From OMSK01 sp902492995 (GTDB lineage: Bacteria; Bacillota_I; Bacilli_A; RF39; UBA660): a stretch of DNA of 64,000 nt. Shown piece by piece: positions 46,757-55,853 of this stretch; the first letter of the stretch is position 1; the number at the start of each line of letters is the position of its first letter. The DNA is taken from contig CABUNR010000001.1 in NCBI GenBank assembly GCA_902492995.1, positions 1 to 64,000 on the forward strand, written 5' to 3'. The notes under the pieces were generated by a model. The model was not told the origin of the DNA. It saw nothing but the letters and a program-made list of their open reading frames with translations, and searched no databases. Both the position numbers and the translations under genes were made by a program.

Positions 46757-46950
46757 CAATAAAAACAATACTTTATATAATATTTATACCAATAATAATG
46801 TGGGCATTAGACGCAGTAAATATAAATGCTATATTTAAAAAAAATAGATATTATCAAGCTAGATTATTTTATTTATTTTTAGTTTTAATAATGTCTTATT
46901 TAATGGTAAATTTTATAATAGATTTTACGAATTATACAAAATTAATATAA
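46753..46950 (+). CDS. DUF1146 (YwzB-like) membrane protein
   Basis: A 65-residue protein with two membrane segments and the DUF1146 pattern WALDAVNINAIFKKNRYYQARLFYL. In B. subtilis ywzB lies a little upstream of spoIID; here it directly precedes spoIID and is coupled to rpiB by an ATGA overlap. Function is unknown in all members I know. Confidence 0.8.
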   Translation: MTIKTILYIIFIPIIMWALDAVNINAIFKKNRYYQARLFYLFLVLIMSYLMVNFIIDFTNYTKLI

Positions 46951-46979
46951 ATTGACAAGAAATTTGTCAATTTTTTTTT
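46949..46979 (+). terminator. Terminator before spoIID
   Basis: A 10-bp stem AAATTGACAA/TTGTCAATTT (46949-46958 and 46964-46973), 5-base loop, then T run. It separates rpiB from the sporulation genes. Confidence 0.85.
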
Positions 46980-47024
46980 ATAATTAAAAAAAATAAAAAA
47001 AATATAATATATAAAGGAGAAAAT

Positions 47025-47939
47025 ATGAAAAAAGTAATAATAACAATTTTATTTATAATATTAATCCCATATTTAGTCGTAACAATTTTTATAAAAAATA
47101 ATGAAATAAAATTTAAATTTATTTCAAATAATTTTGTTAGAGTGAAAAGGGAAAATACAAACTTAATAGAAGAAATACCATTTGAAGAATATGTAAAGGG
47201 AGTTCTTGCTGGAGAAATGCCATCATCATTTCATATAGAAGCATTAAAAGCTCAAGCAGTAGCTGCAAGAACGTATGTCTTAAAAAAAATTGAAGAAAAT
47301 AAAAGTAAGGATTATGATATTGTAGATACCATCAAAAATCAAGTTTACTTAGATGATGAAACATTAAAAAAAAATTGGGGTAAAAATTATACAAAAAATA
47401 TAAATAAAATAAAACAAGCTATAATAGAAACAAAAGGTGAATATTTAACCTATAATAATGAAATAATAACAGCCTTCTTTTTTTCAACAAGTAATGGAAA
47501 AACAGAAAATTGTGAAGAAGTATTTAAAGAAAAATTACCATATTTAAAAAGTGTTAATTCATCATGGGATCTAGATGTAAATCCAAATTATAAAGTAGAA
47601 AAAACAATTTCATTAAAAGAATTTTATAATAAATTAGGACTTAATTATAATAAAAATTTAACAATTAAAGTTTTAAATTATACAGAAGGTAATAGTATAA
47701 AAATAATTAAAATAAATAATAAAACATATAAAGGTACCGACGTAAGGTACAAATTAAATTTAAAATCAGCTGACTTTACAATAGAACAAAATGAAGACGA
47801 TGTAAAAATAACAACAAGAGGAAATGGTCATGGTGTTGGTATGAGTCAATATGGTGCTAATGCCATGGCACTCAAAGGTAATACATATGATAAAATATTA
47901 AAATATTATTATAAAGATGTAGAAATAACAAAAAATTAG
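47025..47939 (+). CDS. spoIID: Stage II sporulation protein D
   Basis: SpoIID is a lytic transglycosylase of the DMP complex that drives engulfment. The 304 residues have an N-terminal membrane segment, then EEYVKGVLAGEMPSSFHIEALKAQAVAARTYV with the catalytic Glu, a middle domain, and GNGHGVGMSQYGANAMA. It leads the spoIID-spoIIQ-spoIIID-mbl order found in B. subtilis. Expression from SigmaE is expected from family knowledge; I could not fix a promoter with confidence. Confidence 0.95.
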   Translation: MKKVIITILFIILIPYLVVTIFIKNNEIKFKFISNNFVRVKRENTNLIEEIPFEEYVKGVLAGEMPSSFHIEALKAQAVAARTYVLKKIEENKSKDYDIVDTIKNQVYLDDETLKKNWGKNYTKNINKIKQAIIETKGEYLTYNNEIITAFFFSTSNGKTENCEEVFKEKLPYLKSVNSSWDLDVNPNYKVEKTISLKEFYNKLGLNYNKNLTIKVLNYTEGNSIKIIKINNKTYKGTDVRYKLNLKSADFTIEQNEDDVKITTRGNGHGVGMSQYGANAMALKGNTYDKILKYYYKDVEITKN

Positions 47940-47984
47940 TATAAAAAAATTAGATTTGCTCACACTTTTAATAGAGGTGATGAA

Positions 47985-48617
47985 ATGGCAAATAGAAAGT
48001 TAAAAAAATCAGTAATATATGGCATTTACAGTTTAGCATTTATTTCAATGATAGGTATTATTTATTTAGTAGAAGCAAATATTCCTAAGAAAGAATTTAA
48101 TAAAAATGAATTTAGTTATGTTTCAAAAACGATATTTGATGATATAATACCAGTTATTAATGTAGAAGAAAAAATATTAAAACCATATACTGCAGACGAT
48201 GTAAAAATAACTAATACATATTATGATTATAAAGGAGAAGAAACTGCTCAACAAAATTCAATAATGTATTATGAAAATACATATATGCAAAGTACAGGAG
48301 TATTTTATGGAAAAGATACAAAATTTGATGTTGTATCAATATTACCTGGAACAGTAGAAGAAATAAAAGAAGATGAATTACTAGGAAAAATAATAAAAAT
48401 AAAACATAATGATAATGTAATTAGTGTATATGAGTGTTTAAGTGAAACAACAATAAAAGAAGGAGATAGTGTAATAGCAGGACAAACTATTGGACAAAGT
48501 GGAACTTGTAAAATAAAAAATGATGTAAACAACAATGTATATTTTGAATTATTAATAAATAATGAAACTGTAAATCCAGAAGAATATTATGGAAAAACAT
48601 TAAAAGAAATAGGGTAA
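47985..48617 (+). CDS. spoIIQ: SpoIIQ-like M23-fold protein without metal ligands
   Basis: SpoIIQ is a forespore membrane protein that pairs with SpoIIIAH across the septum. The 210 residues have one N-terminal membrane helix (about 10-30), a linker, and a LytM/M23 domain (about 100-205; STGVFYGKDTKFDVVSILPGTV, VIAGQTIGQSGTC). The HxxxD and HxH zinc ligands of active M23 peptidases are absent: VYFELL stands where HLHFE is usual. It should therefore be structural, as in SpoIIQ. Its stop lies in a terminator hairpin. Confidence 0.88.
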   Translation: MANRKLKKSVIYGIYSLAFISMIGIIYLVEANIPKKEFNKNEFSYVSKTIFDDIIPVINVEEKILKPYTADDVKITNTYYDYKGEETAQQNSIMYYENTYMQSTGVFYGKDTKFDVVSILPGTVEEIKEDELLGKIIKIKHNDNVISVYECLSETTIKEGDSVIAGQTIGQSGTCKIKNDVNNNVYFELLINNETVNPEEYYGKTLKEIG

Positions 48618-48630
48618 TACCCTTTTTTTT
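48611..48630 (+). terminator. Terminator after spoIIQ
   Basis: AGGGT/ACCCT stem with a 3-base loop and eight T. The spoIIQ TAA lies inside. Confidence 0.75.
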
Positions 48631-48675
48631 CATAAATAAAAAAATCATTTATATAATTAATTGAGGGGTGTTTAA

Positions 48676-48930
48676 ATGAATTATATAAATGAAAGAGTTT
48701 TAAATGAAACGCAAGTTATTTTAAAAAATGGTTATACTATAAGAGAAATAGCAAAAATATTTAAAGTTTCAAAAAGTACAGTACATAAAGATTTAAATGA
48801 AAGACTCTTGAAAATAGATAAACAAAAATATAAGGAAGTTAACAAAATATTAAAGTATCACATAGACATAAGACATATTAGAGGAGGAGAGTCAACAAAA
48901 AATAAATATTTAAACAGTAAAGAGGGATAA
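48676..48930 (+). CDS. spoIIID: Mother-cell transcription factor SpoIIID
   Basis: SpoIIID adjusts SigmaE- and SigmaK-dependent transcription in the mother cell. The 84 residues are one helix-turn-helix protein: YTIREIAKIFKVSKSTVHKDLNERL, then HIDIRHIRGGESTKNKY, as in Bacillus. It starts after a GAGGGGTG ribosome site and ends 1 base before mbl, the usual pairing. Confidence 0.95.
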   Translation: MNYINERVLNETQVILKNGYTIREIAKIFKVSKSTVHKDLNERLLKIDKQKYKEVNKILKYHIDIRHIRGGESTKNKYLNSKEG

Positions 48931-48931
48931 A

Positions 48932-49924
48932 ATGTTTTCAAAAGATATAGGAATAGATTTAGGAACAGCAAACATACTCGTATATGTAAAAGGAGAAGGA
49001 ATAATAATAAATGAACCAAGTGTGGTAGCAATAGATTCAGAATCAAAAAAAACATTGGCAATAGGTTCAAAAGCAAATGATATGTTAGGGAGAACACCAG
49101 GAGATATAAAAGCAATTAGACCACTTAAAGATGGAGTAATTGCTGATTTTGATGCGACAGAAATAATGTTAAATTATTACTTAAAACAAGTAAACGGGAA
49201 AAATTTTTTTAGTAGGCCAAGAATTCTGATATGTTGTCCATCAAATATAACACAGGTTGAAAAAAATGCAATAAAAGAAGCAGCAGAAAGGACAGGAGCA
49301 AAAAAAGTATTTATAGAAGAAGAACCAAAAGTAGCAGCTATAGGAGCAGGAGTTGACATATCTCTTCCTAGTGGAAATATGGTAATAGATATAGGTGGTG
49401 GTACTACAGATATAGCCATATTATCACTTGGAAGTATCGTAACAAGTGCCTCTATAAAAATAGCTGGTGATACATTTAATAATGATATAAAAAAATATGT
49501 AAAAGATAAATACAAACTTTTAATAGGAGATAGAACAAGTGAAGAAATAAAATTAAAAATAGGATCAGTATATCCTAAAACAAGAAAAGAACAAATGGAA
49601 GTTAAAGGAAGAAATCTTTTAACAGGCCTTCCATTTAAAATAATACTTTCAAGTGAAGAAATATTAGAAGCATTAAAAAAAAGTGCAAATATGATTGTTA
49701 GCAAGGTTAAAAATGTATTAGAACAAACACCACCAGAACTATCTTCAGATATAATAAATAAAGGTATAATATTAACAGGAGGTGGATCCTTGACAGTAGG
49801 ACTTGATAAATTATTAGAAACAGAACTTAAAGTACCGGTTAAAATAGCAGAATCACCACTTACATGTGTAGTAGAAGGAACAGGAATACTTCTAAATAAT
49901 ATAAATCTTATGGATAGACATTAA
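48932..49924 (+). CDS. mbl: MreB-family cell-shape protein Mbl
   Basis: An actin homologue that organises cell-wall synthesis along the cylinder. The 330 residues show DIGIDLGTANILVYV, the phosphate loop DIGGGTTDIAIL, and a C-terminal GGGSLTVGLD. The paralogue call (Mbl rather than MreB) rests on its place next to spoIIID; no mreCD follow. Possible co-transcription with spoIIID is suggested by the 1-base gap. Confidence 0.92.
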   Translation: MFSKDIGIDLGTANILVYVKGEGIIINEPSVVAIDSESKKTLAIGSKANDMLGRTPGDIKAIRPLKDGVIADFDATEIMLNYYLKQVNGKNFFSRPRILICCPSNITQVEKNAIKEAAERTGAKKVFIEEEPKVAAIGAGVDISLPSGNMVIDIGGGTTDIAILSLGSIVTSASIKIAGDTFNNDIKKYVKDKYKLLIGDRTSEEIKLKIGSVYPKTRKEQMEVKGRNLLTGLPFKIILSSEEILEALKKSANMIVSKVKNVLEQTPPELSSDIINKGIILTGGGSLTVGLDKLLETELKVPVKIAESPLTCVVEGTGILLNNINLMDRH

Positions 49925-49958
49925 AATAATATAATGGTATAATTAGTTAGGTGGTAAA

Positions 49959-51017
49959 ATGAATCAAGATTTAATCTTAAGAATAATAGGAATGATTGTA
50001 ATACCATTCATATGCGTTGTATCAATAATACCTTTAATAAAAAAAATAGCTATAGATATTAACGCAATAGATATTCCAGGAGGAAGACATATACACAAAA
50101 AAGCAACTCCTAAATTAGGTGGACTTGGTATTTTTTTTGGTTTTTTACTTGGATATATGATATTTGGAACACATAGCTCCATAATGAATGGAATTTTAAT
50201 AGGAAGTTTTATAATTATATTAGTAGGAGTAATAGATGATATAACAGAACTTGGATCTCTACCGCAATTTATTGGACAACTTACAGCTGCCTCTGTTGTA
50301 GTGTTTTATGGTGGTTTAGTTATTAAAAATGTTAGTGCATTTGGCTTATATATAGATTTTAATATTCTTTCATATCCACTTACAATCTTTTTTATAGTAG
50401 GATGTATAAATTGTATTAATTTAATAGATGGATTAGATGGATTATCAGGAGGAATTAGCGCAATTTATTATTTAACAATAGGAATAATTGCTATAATTCA
50501 AGGAAAAACAGGTTTAGATTTTGTTCTTGCATTTACAATGCTTGGTTCAACATTAGGTTTCTTAGTATATAATTTTAATCCAGCAAGTATATTTGCTGGC
50601 GATTGTGGGTCTAATTTTATGGGATTTATGATAGCTGTAATTGCACTGTTAGGATTTAAAAATGTGACAATGACATCTTTTATAATTCCACTTATAATAC
50701 TTGCTATTCCAATACTTGATACATTATTTGCTATTATAAGAAGAGCTTTAAAAGGTGAGCCAATATTTAAAGGTGATAAGTTTCATTTACATCATCAATT
50801 ATTAAATAGAAATTTTACAACAAAACAAACAGTATTTATTATATATATAATAGATGCCTTATTTGCTTTTGCATCAATTCTTTATGTTTTAAAAGATAAA
50901 GAAGTAGGATACATTGTTTATGGAATTTTATTAATATTGGTTTTAATATTAGTATTAAAAACAAATATAGTATTTGATAGAGAAGAAATAAAACAAAAAT
51001 TTAAAAAGTCTAAATAG
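49959..51017 (+). CDS. tagO: Undecaprenyl-phosphate GlcNAc-1-phosphate transferase (TagO/WecA type)
   Basis: This integral membrane enzyme starts wall teichoic acid or related polymers by loading GlcNAc-1-P on undecaprenyl phosphate. The 352 residues span about ten membrane segments with GGLGIFFGF, the catalytic loops NLIDGLDGLSGG and AGDCGSNFMGF, and a His-rich loop FHLHHQLLNR. Its presence beside mbl and the polysaccharide cluster at 57.6 kb suggests an anionic surface polymer. MraY is less likely given the loop sequences. Confidence 0.9.
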   Translation: MNQDLILRIIGMIVIPFICVVSIIPLIKKIAIDINAIDIPGGRHIHKKATPKLGGLGIFFGFLLGYMIFGTHSSIMNGILIGSFIIILVGVIDDITELGSLPQFIGQLTAASVVVFYGGLVIKNVSAFGLYIDFNILSYPLTIFFIVGCINCINLIDGLDGLSGGISAIYYLTIGIIAIIQGKTGLDFVLAFTMLGSTLGFLVYNFNPASIFAGDCGSNFMGFMIAVIALLGFKNVTMTSFIIPLIILAIPILDTLFAIIRRALKGEPIFKGDKFHLHHQLLNRNFTTKQTVFIIYIIDALFAFASILYVLKDKEVGYIVYGILLILVLILVLKTNIVFDREEIKQKFKKSK

Positions 51018-51026
51018 ACTTTTTTT
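51003..51026 (+). terminator. Terminator after tagO
   Basis: AAAAAGTCT/AGACTTTTT stem with a 4-base loop and T run. It overlaps the tagO stop. Confidence 0.8.
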
Positions 51027-51070
51027 GTATAAAAAAATAATATAATGGAATAATAATTTTAGGTGATATT

Positions 51071-51787
51071 ATGAATTTAAATGAAACACTAATGGTCATT
51101 CCAAGAAGTTTATTTTCAATATTTATATTATATATAGTTACAAAATTAATAGGTAAAAAACAAGCATCTGAATTAAGCTTATTTGATTATGTTATAGGTA
51201 TATCAATAGGAAATTTTGCAGCAGAAATGATAATTAATATGGATACACCTTATTTATATGGATGTATTGCTATTATAACGTTTGGCCTTATTTCATATAT
51301 AGTTTCAATAATAACAATGAAAAGCATAAAATTAAGAAGGATAATAATAGGTACTCCTACTATAGTAATAGAAAATGGAAAAATATTAGAAAAAAGTTTG
51401 AGAAAATTAAAAATGGATATTAATGATTTATTAGAGCAAACAAGAATTGGTGGAGTATTTGATGTAAGTGAAGTAGATTATGCAATAGTAGAAGCAAATG
51501 GTAAATTAACAATTATGAAAAAAAGCAAATATAATCCATTAACACCTAATGATATGAATTTAAAAGTGGAAAATAAAGGATTAGTAGCAAATGTAATAAT
51601 TGATTCAGAAATAATGCATAATAATTTAAAAAATATGAACAAAAAAGAGGATTGGTTATATAAAGAATTAAAAATAAAAGGGTATAGAAATTTAGATAAA
51701 ATATTATTAGCAACCTTAGATAATAATAATAAATTAATAGTATATGAAAAAAACAAAAATTTAGAACCAAATAAAGTATTGGAATAA
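51071..51787 (+). CDS. YetF/DUF421 membrane protein
   Basis: A 238-residue protein with three N-terminal membrane segments and a cytoplasmic domain. RSLFSIFILYIVTKLIGKKQ, SLFDYVIGISIGNFAAEMI and the distinctive QTRIGGVFDVSEVDYAIVEANG fit the YetF/YcaP family, linked in Bacillus to spore membranes and envelope stress. Function is unproven. Confidence 0.85.
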   Translation: MNLNETLMVIPRSLFSIFILYIVTKLIGKKQASELSLFDYVIGISIGNFAAEMIINMDTPYLYGCIAIITFGLISYIVSIITMKSIKLRRIIIGTPTIVIENGKILEKSLRKLKMDINDLLEQTRIGGVFDVSEVDYAIVEANGKLTIMKKSKYNPLTPNDMNLKVENKGLVANVIIDSEIMHNNLKNMNKKEDWLYKELKIKGYRNLDKILLATLDNNNKLIVYEKNKNLEPNKVLE

Positions 51788-51833
51788 TATTGAATAATAA
51801 ATATAAAAATGATATCATAATGTAGGTGATATC

Positions 51834-52760
51834 ATGAAAATATTAAGAAAAAATAAAGAGTTAGATATAATACCAATAACATATTTCAAAATATTAGATT
51901 ATAAATATCTAATATATACAACAAGTCAAAATACAAAAGATAGAATTATTTATATAGCTAAATTAATTGATGAATATAAATTGATATTACCAGAAGAAAA
52001 AGAATTAAATATATTAAAGAATTTAATTAAAAATTTTCTATCAGAAAGAGTAAATATAAAAGAATTAAAAGATATTAAATATGAATATATTGATATAAAA
52101 GAAATAGAAAAAAGGGTCTTAAAAGAACAAAATAAACAAAAAATAATTCTTTCAACAGAAAAATACTTAAAACTTTTATCAAATAAATATTTAACATATC
52201 CAGAATTAAAAATAATAAATATGGAAGAAATAATGAAAGAAGGATATGATAAAAATAATGAAGAAGCAACAAATATATGTATATCACTATTATTGCTATA
52301 TTTTATATTTATTATAATTTTTCAAGTAATATTAATTATATTAGATAAATCAAAATTAAGTTTATATACATTAACAGGACCAACTTTAATACTTTGGACA
52401 CTTGTTATTTCCCTATTTAGTATGGTGGCATATAATTTTGAAGAAAAAAACATAATAGAATCATGGTTAACAACTTTTTTAATAATATTTATTTTCTTAA
52501 TATTATTAAATTTAATACTTGGAAACTTATTAATTTCATATGTTGCATTAAAAAGTTTAATTTATTCAATATTTTTTACTATTCCATATACAATATCAAA
52601 AAAAATATCATTTAAAATAGTAAATAAATTAAAAGCACGAAATTATTTGACCTATTTTTGTATCTACTTAGTACCATTTGCTTTAATATTTATAGGACTA
52701 TTTAAATTATATAATACATATATAATAGATTACGTAAATTTAATAATAAATAAATTTTAA
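51834..52760 (+). CDS. Hypothetical membrane protein
   Basis: A 308-residue protein I do not recognise. The first about 145 residues are charged and cytoplasmic, with no signal peptide. About five membrane segments follow (between about 150 and 300). There are no clear catalytic motifs; the N-terminal part (KNKELDIIPITYFKILDYKYLIYTT) looks like a small beta domain. It has its own GGTGAT ribosome site and ends at a bidirectional terminator shared with the nuclease gene. Confidence 0.7.
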   Translation: MKILRKNKELDIIPITYFKILDYKYLIYTTSQNTKDRIIYIAKLIDEYKLILPEEKELNILKNLIKNFLSERVNIKELKDIKYEYIDIKEIEKRVLKEQNKQKIILSTEKYLKLLSNKYLTYPELKIINMEEIMKEGYDKNNEEATNICISLLLLYFIFIIIFQVILIILDKSKLSLYTLTGPTLILWTLVISLFSMVAYNFEEKNIIESWLTTFLIIFIFLILLNLILGNLLISYVALKSLIYSIFFTIPYTISKKISFKIVNKLKARNYLTYFCIYLVPFALIFIGLFKLYNTYIIDYVNLIINKF

Positions 52761-52788
52761 AAAAATGAAGATTACTTCATTTTTTCTT
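52759..52788. terminator. Bidirectional terminator
   Basis: A 10-bp stem AAAAATGAAG/CTTCATTTTT with T runs on both strands. It lies between the convergent membrane gene and nuclease gene and includes the nuclease stop codon. Confidence 0.85.
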
Positions 52789-53404
52789 TTAATATTTTTT
52801 TTCCTTTTTTAAGTATTTTTCGTCTTGCTTTTTTATCATAATATAAGTAAATAGAAATACAAATTATAATAATAATAGTTAATAAAAATTTAATCCATAT
52901 ATTCATATTCATAATGTAGTCTCTAAGAGTATCTTCTCTATTACTCCAAATACCAATTTTATTATTTTTAGCTTTTACTTCTTCTTTTTTTAAAATATCA
53001 GTATAACTATAATCACCATAAAGATATGCAACTTTAGCAAGTCCTTTACTAACTAATTCTTTTTGAAGAAGACTATCATCTACATATATCCAAGCAAGAT
53101 ATCTATTATATTTATCTAATTTATCACTCTCTTCATCAAATTCAATATAAATTTTTCCTTCTTTTAATCTTTTACAAGTATATAAGCTTGCTTCCTTACC
53201 ATAAGCTTCTGCATCTTTTTTTGGATGTTTAACTTCAGGGGTATCAATGGCCAAAAATCTAACTTTAATTTCTTCACCCTTATATATAAATCTAGCTGTA
53301 TCACCATCAACACATTGTGCTAAAGTAACACCCTCTTTATTACTTGCAAATACATTAAATGGAAACAACAAAAATAAAAATAAAATTACATATATCTTTT
53401 TCAT
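52772..53404 (-). CDS. Membrane-anchored thermonuclease-like nuclease
   Basis: A staphylococcal-nuclease-fold protein of 210 residues on the opposite strand to its neighbours. It has an N-terminal signal peptide (cleavage near FAS-N), the catalytic set by alignment to SNase (Asp33/Asp35, Arg49, Asp54, Glu57 in RFLAIDTPE, and Arg in KYNRYLAW), and a C-terminal membrane helix (about 168-188) with a Lys-rich tail. It should sit outside the cell, tethered to the membrane, and cut DNA or RNA. A role in feeding on DNA or in processing DNA for uptake is possible, given comK in this window. Confidence 0.88.
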   Translation of the reverse strand: MKKIYVILFLFLLFPFNVFASNKEGVTLAQCVDGDTARFIYKGEEIKVRFLAIDTPEVKHPKKDAEAYGKEASLYTCKRLKEGKIYIEFDEESDKLDKYNRYLAWIYVDDSLLQKELVSKGLAKVAYLYGDYSYTDILKKEEVKAKNNKIGIWSNREDTLRDYIMNMNIWIKFLLTIIIIICISIYLYYDKKARRKILKKGKKILKEKMK

Positions 53405-53436
53405 ACTATCACATTAATATTATAATACAAAAAAAC

Positions 53437-53466
53437 TTTACATACAATGTTTTTTTATGATATACT
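53437..53466 (+). promoter_or_regulatory. Promoter of typA
   Basis: TTTACA (53437-53442) and TATACT (53461-53466) are spaced 18 bp, 27 bp before the start. Confidence 0.55.
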
Positions 53467-53492
53467 AAATGCTGGCAAGAGGAAGTGTAAAT

Positions 53493-55304
53493 ATGAAAAA
53501 TATAAGAAATATTGCTATAATAGCACACGTAGACCACGGAAAAACAACACTAGTAGATCAATTACTTAAAAGTTCAGGAACATTTAGAGAAAATGAACAA
53601 GTAGATGTAAGAGTAATGGATTCAAATGATCTTGAAAAAGAAAGAGGAATTACAATTTTATCAAAAACAACTGCTATAAATTATAAGGGTTATAGAATTA
53701 ATATATTAGATACTCCAGGACATGCTGACTTTGGTGGAGAAGTAGAACGTATAATGAATATGGTTGATGGAGTAATACTTGTAGTCGATGCATATGAGGG
53801 AACTATGCCTCAAACAAGATTTGTGCTTAAAAAAGCTTTAGAAGCAAAAGTAACACCTATATTAGTTGTTAATAAAATAGATAAACCAACAGCACGTCCA
53901 ACAGAAGTAGTAGATGAAGTTTTAGATTTATTTATTGAATTAGGTGCAGACTTAGATCAATTAGAATTTCCAGTAATATATGCATCTGCACTTTCAGGAA
54001 CATCAAGTTTTGATCCAGATATCAGTACTCAAAAAGAAACAATGGCTCCAATATTAGACACTATAATTGATTATATACCAGCTCCAAAAGTTGAATTAAA
54101 TGGTACTTTACAATTTCAACCAGCACTTTTAGATTATAATGACTTTGTTGGAAGAATTGGAATTGGTGTTGTTAAAAGGGGAAAAATTAAAGTTAATCAA
54201 ATGGTTTCATGTATTAGATTAGATGGTTCTATTAAACAATTTAGAATTGCTAAAATGTTCGGATTTATTGGTCTTAAAAGAATAGAAATAGAAGAGGCAG
54301 AAGCAGGGGATATCATTGCTATATCAGGTCTTCCTGATATAAGTGTTGGAGAAACTGTATGTGAAGTAGGATATGAAGAAGCCTTACCACATTTAAGAAT
54401 TGATGAACCAACTCTTCAAATGACATTTGGTGTAAATACTTCACCATTTGTCGGTAGAGAAGGTAAATTTGTTACTGCAAGACAAATAGAAGAAAGATTA
54501 AATAAAGAAACAGAAAAAGATGTATCTCTTAAAATAGCACCAAATGATAATGAATCATTTATAGTATCAGGAAGAGGAGAACTTCATTTATCAATATTAA
54601 TAGAAACAATGAGAAGAGAAGGATTTGAACTTCAAGTTTCGAAACCTGAAATAATTGTAAAAGAAATTGATGGAGTAAAAAGTGAACCATTTGAAGATGT
54701 TCAAATTGATGTACCAGAAGAATATGTAGGATCTGTAATAGAAGCTTTAGGTAATCGTGAAGGAATAATGGAAAATATGACTAGTCATGAAAATCAAGTT
54801 AGATTAAATTATGTTGTACCATCACGTGGATTAATTGGTTTTACAACTGAATTTATGACTATGACAAAAGGATATGGAATGTTAAACCATACCTTTAAAG
54901 AATATAGAAAAATGGCTAGTAATAATGTAGGTGAAAGAAAACTTGGTGTATTAGTTTCTATGGAAAATGGAAAATCAACAGCATATGCAATAGGTGGATT
55001 AGAAGATAGAGGAGTTATGTTTATTGAACCTGGTGTAGATGTTTACGAAGGTATGATTGTAGGAGAACATACTCACGATAATGATTTAGCTGTAAATGTT
55101 GTTAAAGGTAAAAATTTAACTAATACAAGAAGTGCTGGAAAAGACCATACAGTTGTATTAAAAAGACCTAGACAAATGAGTCTAGAAGTGTGCTTAGATT
55201 ATATTAATAGTGATGAATTAGTTGAAATTACACCACTTAACTATAGACTACGTAAAAGAATTTTAAATACAAATGAAAGAAAAAAATTTGACAGTAAAAA
55301 ATAG
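53493..55304 (+). CDS. typA: Ribosome-associated GTPase TypA/BipA
   Basis: TypA is an EF-G-like GTPase that helps 50S assembly, mainly in stress or cold. It has G1 [30 protein letters not shown] and NKIDKP, then elongation-factor domains and a C-terminal domain unique to BipA (RLRKRIL end). I start at ATG 53493, 8 bases after AGAGGAAGTG, giving 603 residues. The upstream frame from 53469 includes the ribosome site. Confidence 0.97.
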   Translation: MKNIRNIAIIAHVDHGKTTLVDQLLKSSGTFRENEQVDVRVMDSNDLEKERGITILSKTTAINYKGYRINILDTPGHADFGGEVERIMNMVDGVILVVDAYEGTMPQTRFVLKKALEAKVTPILVVNKIDKPTARPTEVVDEVLDLFIELGADLDQLEFPVIYASALSGTSSFDPDISTQKETMAPILDTIIDYIPAPKVELNGTLQFQPALLDYNDFVGRIGIGVVKRGKIKVNQMVSCIRLDGSIKQFRIAKMFGFIGLKRIEIEEAEAGDIIAISGLPDISVGETVCEVGYEEALPHLRIDEPTLQMTFGVNTSPFVGREGKFVTARQIEERLNKETEKDVSLKIAPNDNESFIVSGRGELHLSILIETMRREGFELQVSKPEIIVKEIDGVKSEPFEDVQIDVPEEYVGSVIEALGNREGIMENMTSHENQVRLNYVVPSRGLIGFTTEFMTMTKGYGMLNHTFKEYRKMASNNVGERKLGVLVSMENGKSTAYAIGGLEDRGVMFIEPGVDVYEGMIVGEHTHDNDLAVNVVKGKNLTNTRSAGKDHTVVLKRPRQMSLEVCLDYINSDELVEITPLNYRLRKRILNTNERKKFDSKK

Positions 55305-55328
55305 GAATTATTAGTTCCTATTTTTCTT
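55296..55328. terminator. Bidirectional terminator
   Basis: AAAAATAGGAA/TTCCTATTTTT stem between convergent typA and the minus-strand helix-turn-helix gene, with A and T runs on both sides. Confidence 0.85.
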
Positions 55329-55548
55329 TTTCAAAAAATTTAACGATAGGTACTTCAAGTAAATTAGCAATTTGTTCTAAAGTATCTATTGAAATTGTTT
55401 GATGAGTTATAGATTCAAGCTTTGCTATAAAGCTATCACTTAATAATAATTTTTCTGCTAGTTCTCTTTGAGTCCACCCTTTTTTCTTCCTATATTTTTT
55501 AATATTTTTACCTATAATATTATAAATATTTTCGTTATTACTGCTCAC
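55318..55548 (-). CDS. Small XRE-family transcription regulator
   Basis: A compact Cro/CI-type helix-turn-helix protein: IGKNIKKYRKKKGWTQRELAEKLLLSDSFIAKLES, then TLEQIANLLEVPIVKFF. I start at GTG 55548 (76 residues, SSNNENIYNI); the GTG at 55560 is inside the AAGGTGGTGAT ribosome site. It is transcribed divergently from the other small HTH gene, and the 89-bp gap would hold both promoters. Target genes are unknown. Confidence 0.85.
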   Translation of the reverse strand: MSSNNENIYNIIGKNIKKYRKKKGWTQRELAEKLLLSDSFIAKLESITHQTISIDTLEQIANLLEVPIVKFFEKEK

Positions 55549-55637
55549 TTTTATCACCACCTTAATTTTCTCACAAAAAATCTAAATTTGTTATAGACTA
55601 ATAATCTAAATAAATGTATAATATAGTAGGTGATACA

Positions 55638-55838
55638 ATGTATTTAAAATTAAAAGATTTAAGAAAAGCAAATAATTATACAATATATGATATGGCAAAT
55701 AAACTAAATATATCATATGTTCAATATTATTTTATTGAACATGAAAAAAGAGTTTTATATTATGATATGGCAATAAAAATTGCTGACATTTTTAGTATGA
55801 AGCCAGATCAAATATTTTATACAAAAAAATCAAATTAA
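55638..55838 (+). CDS. Small XRE-like helix-turn-helix protein
   Basis: A 66-residue protein, nearly all one helix-turn-helix domain: LKDLRKANNYTIYDMANKLNISYVQYYFIEHEKRVLYYDMAIKIADIFSM. I start at ATG 55638 after TAGGTGAT; a TATAAT (55617-55622) lies upstream. Its stop overlaps the convergent cotJC stop. It is divergent from the other XRE gene and may be co-regulated with it. Confidence 0.8.
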   Translation: MYLKLKDLRKANNYTIYDMANKLNISYVQYYFIEHEKRVLYYDMAIKIADIFSMKPDQIFYTKKSN

Positions 55839-55853
55839 TTTATTTGATTTTTT
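55824..55853. terminator. Shared terminator between HTH gene and cotJC
   Basis: AAAAAATCAAAT/ATTTGATTTTTT stem. The two convergent stop codons lie in the loop, so both transcripts end in the same hairpin. Confidence 0.75.
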
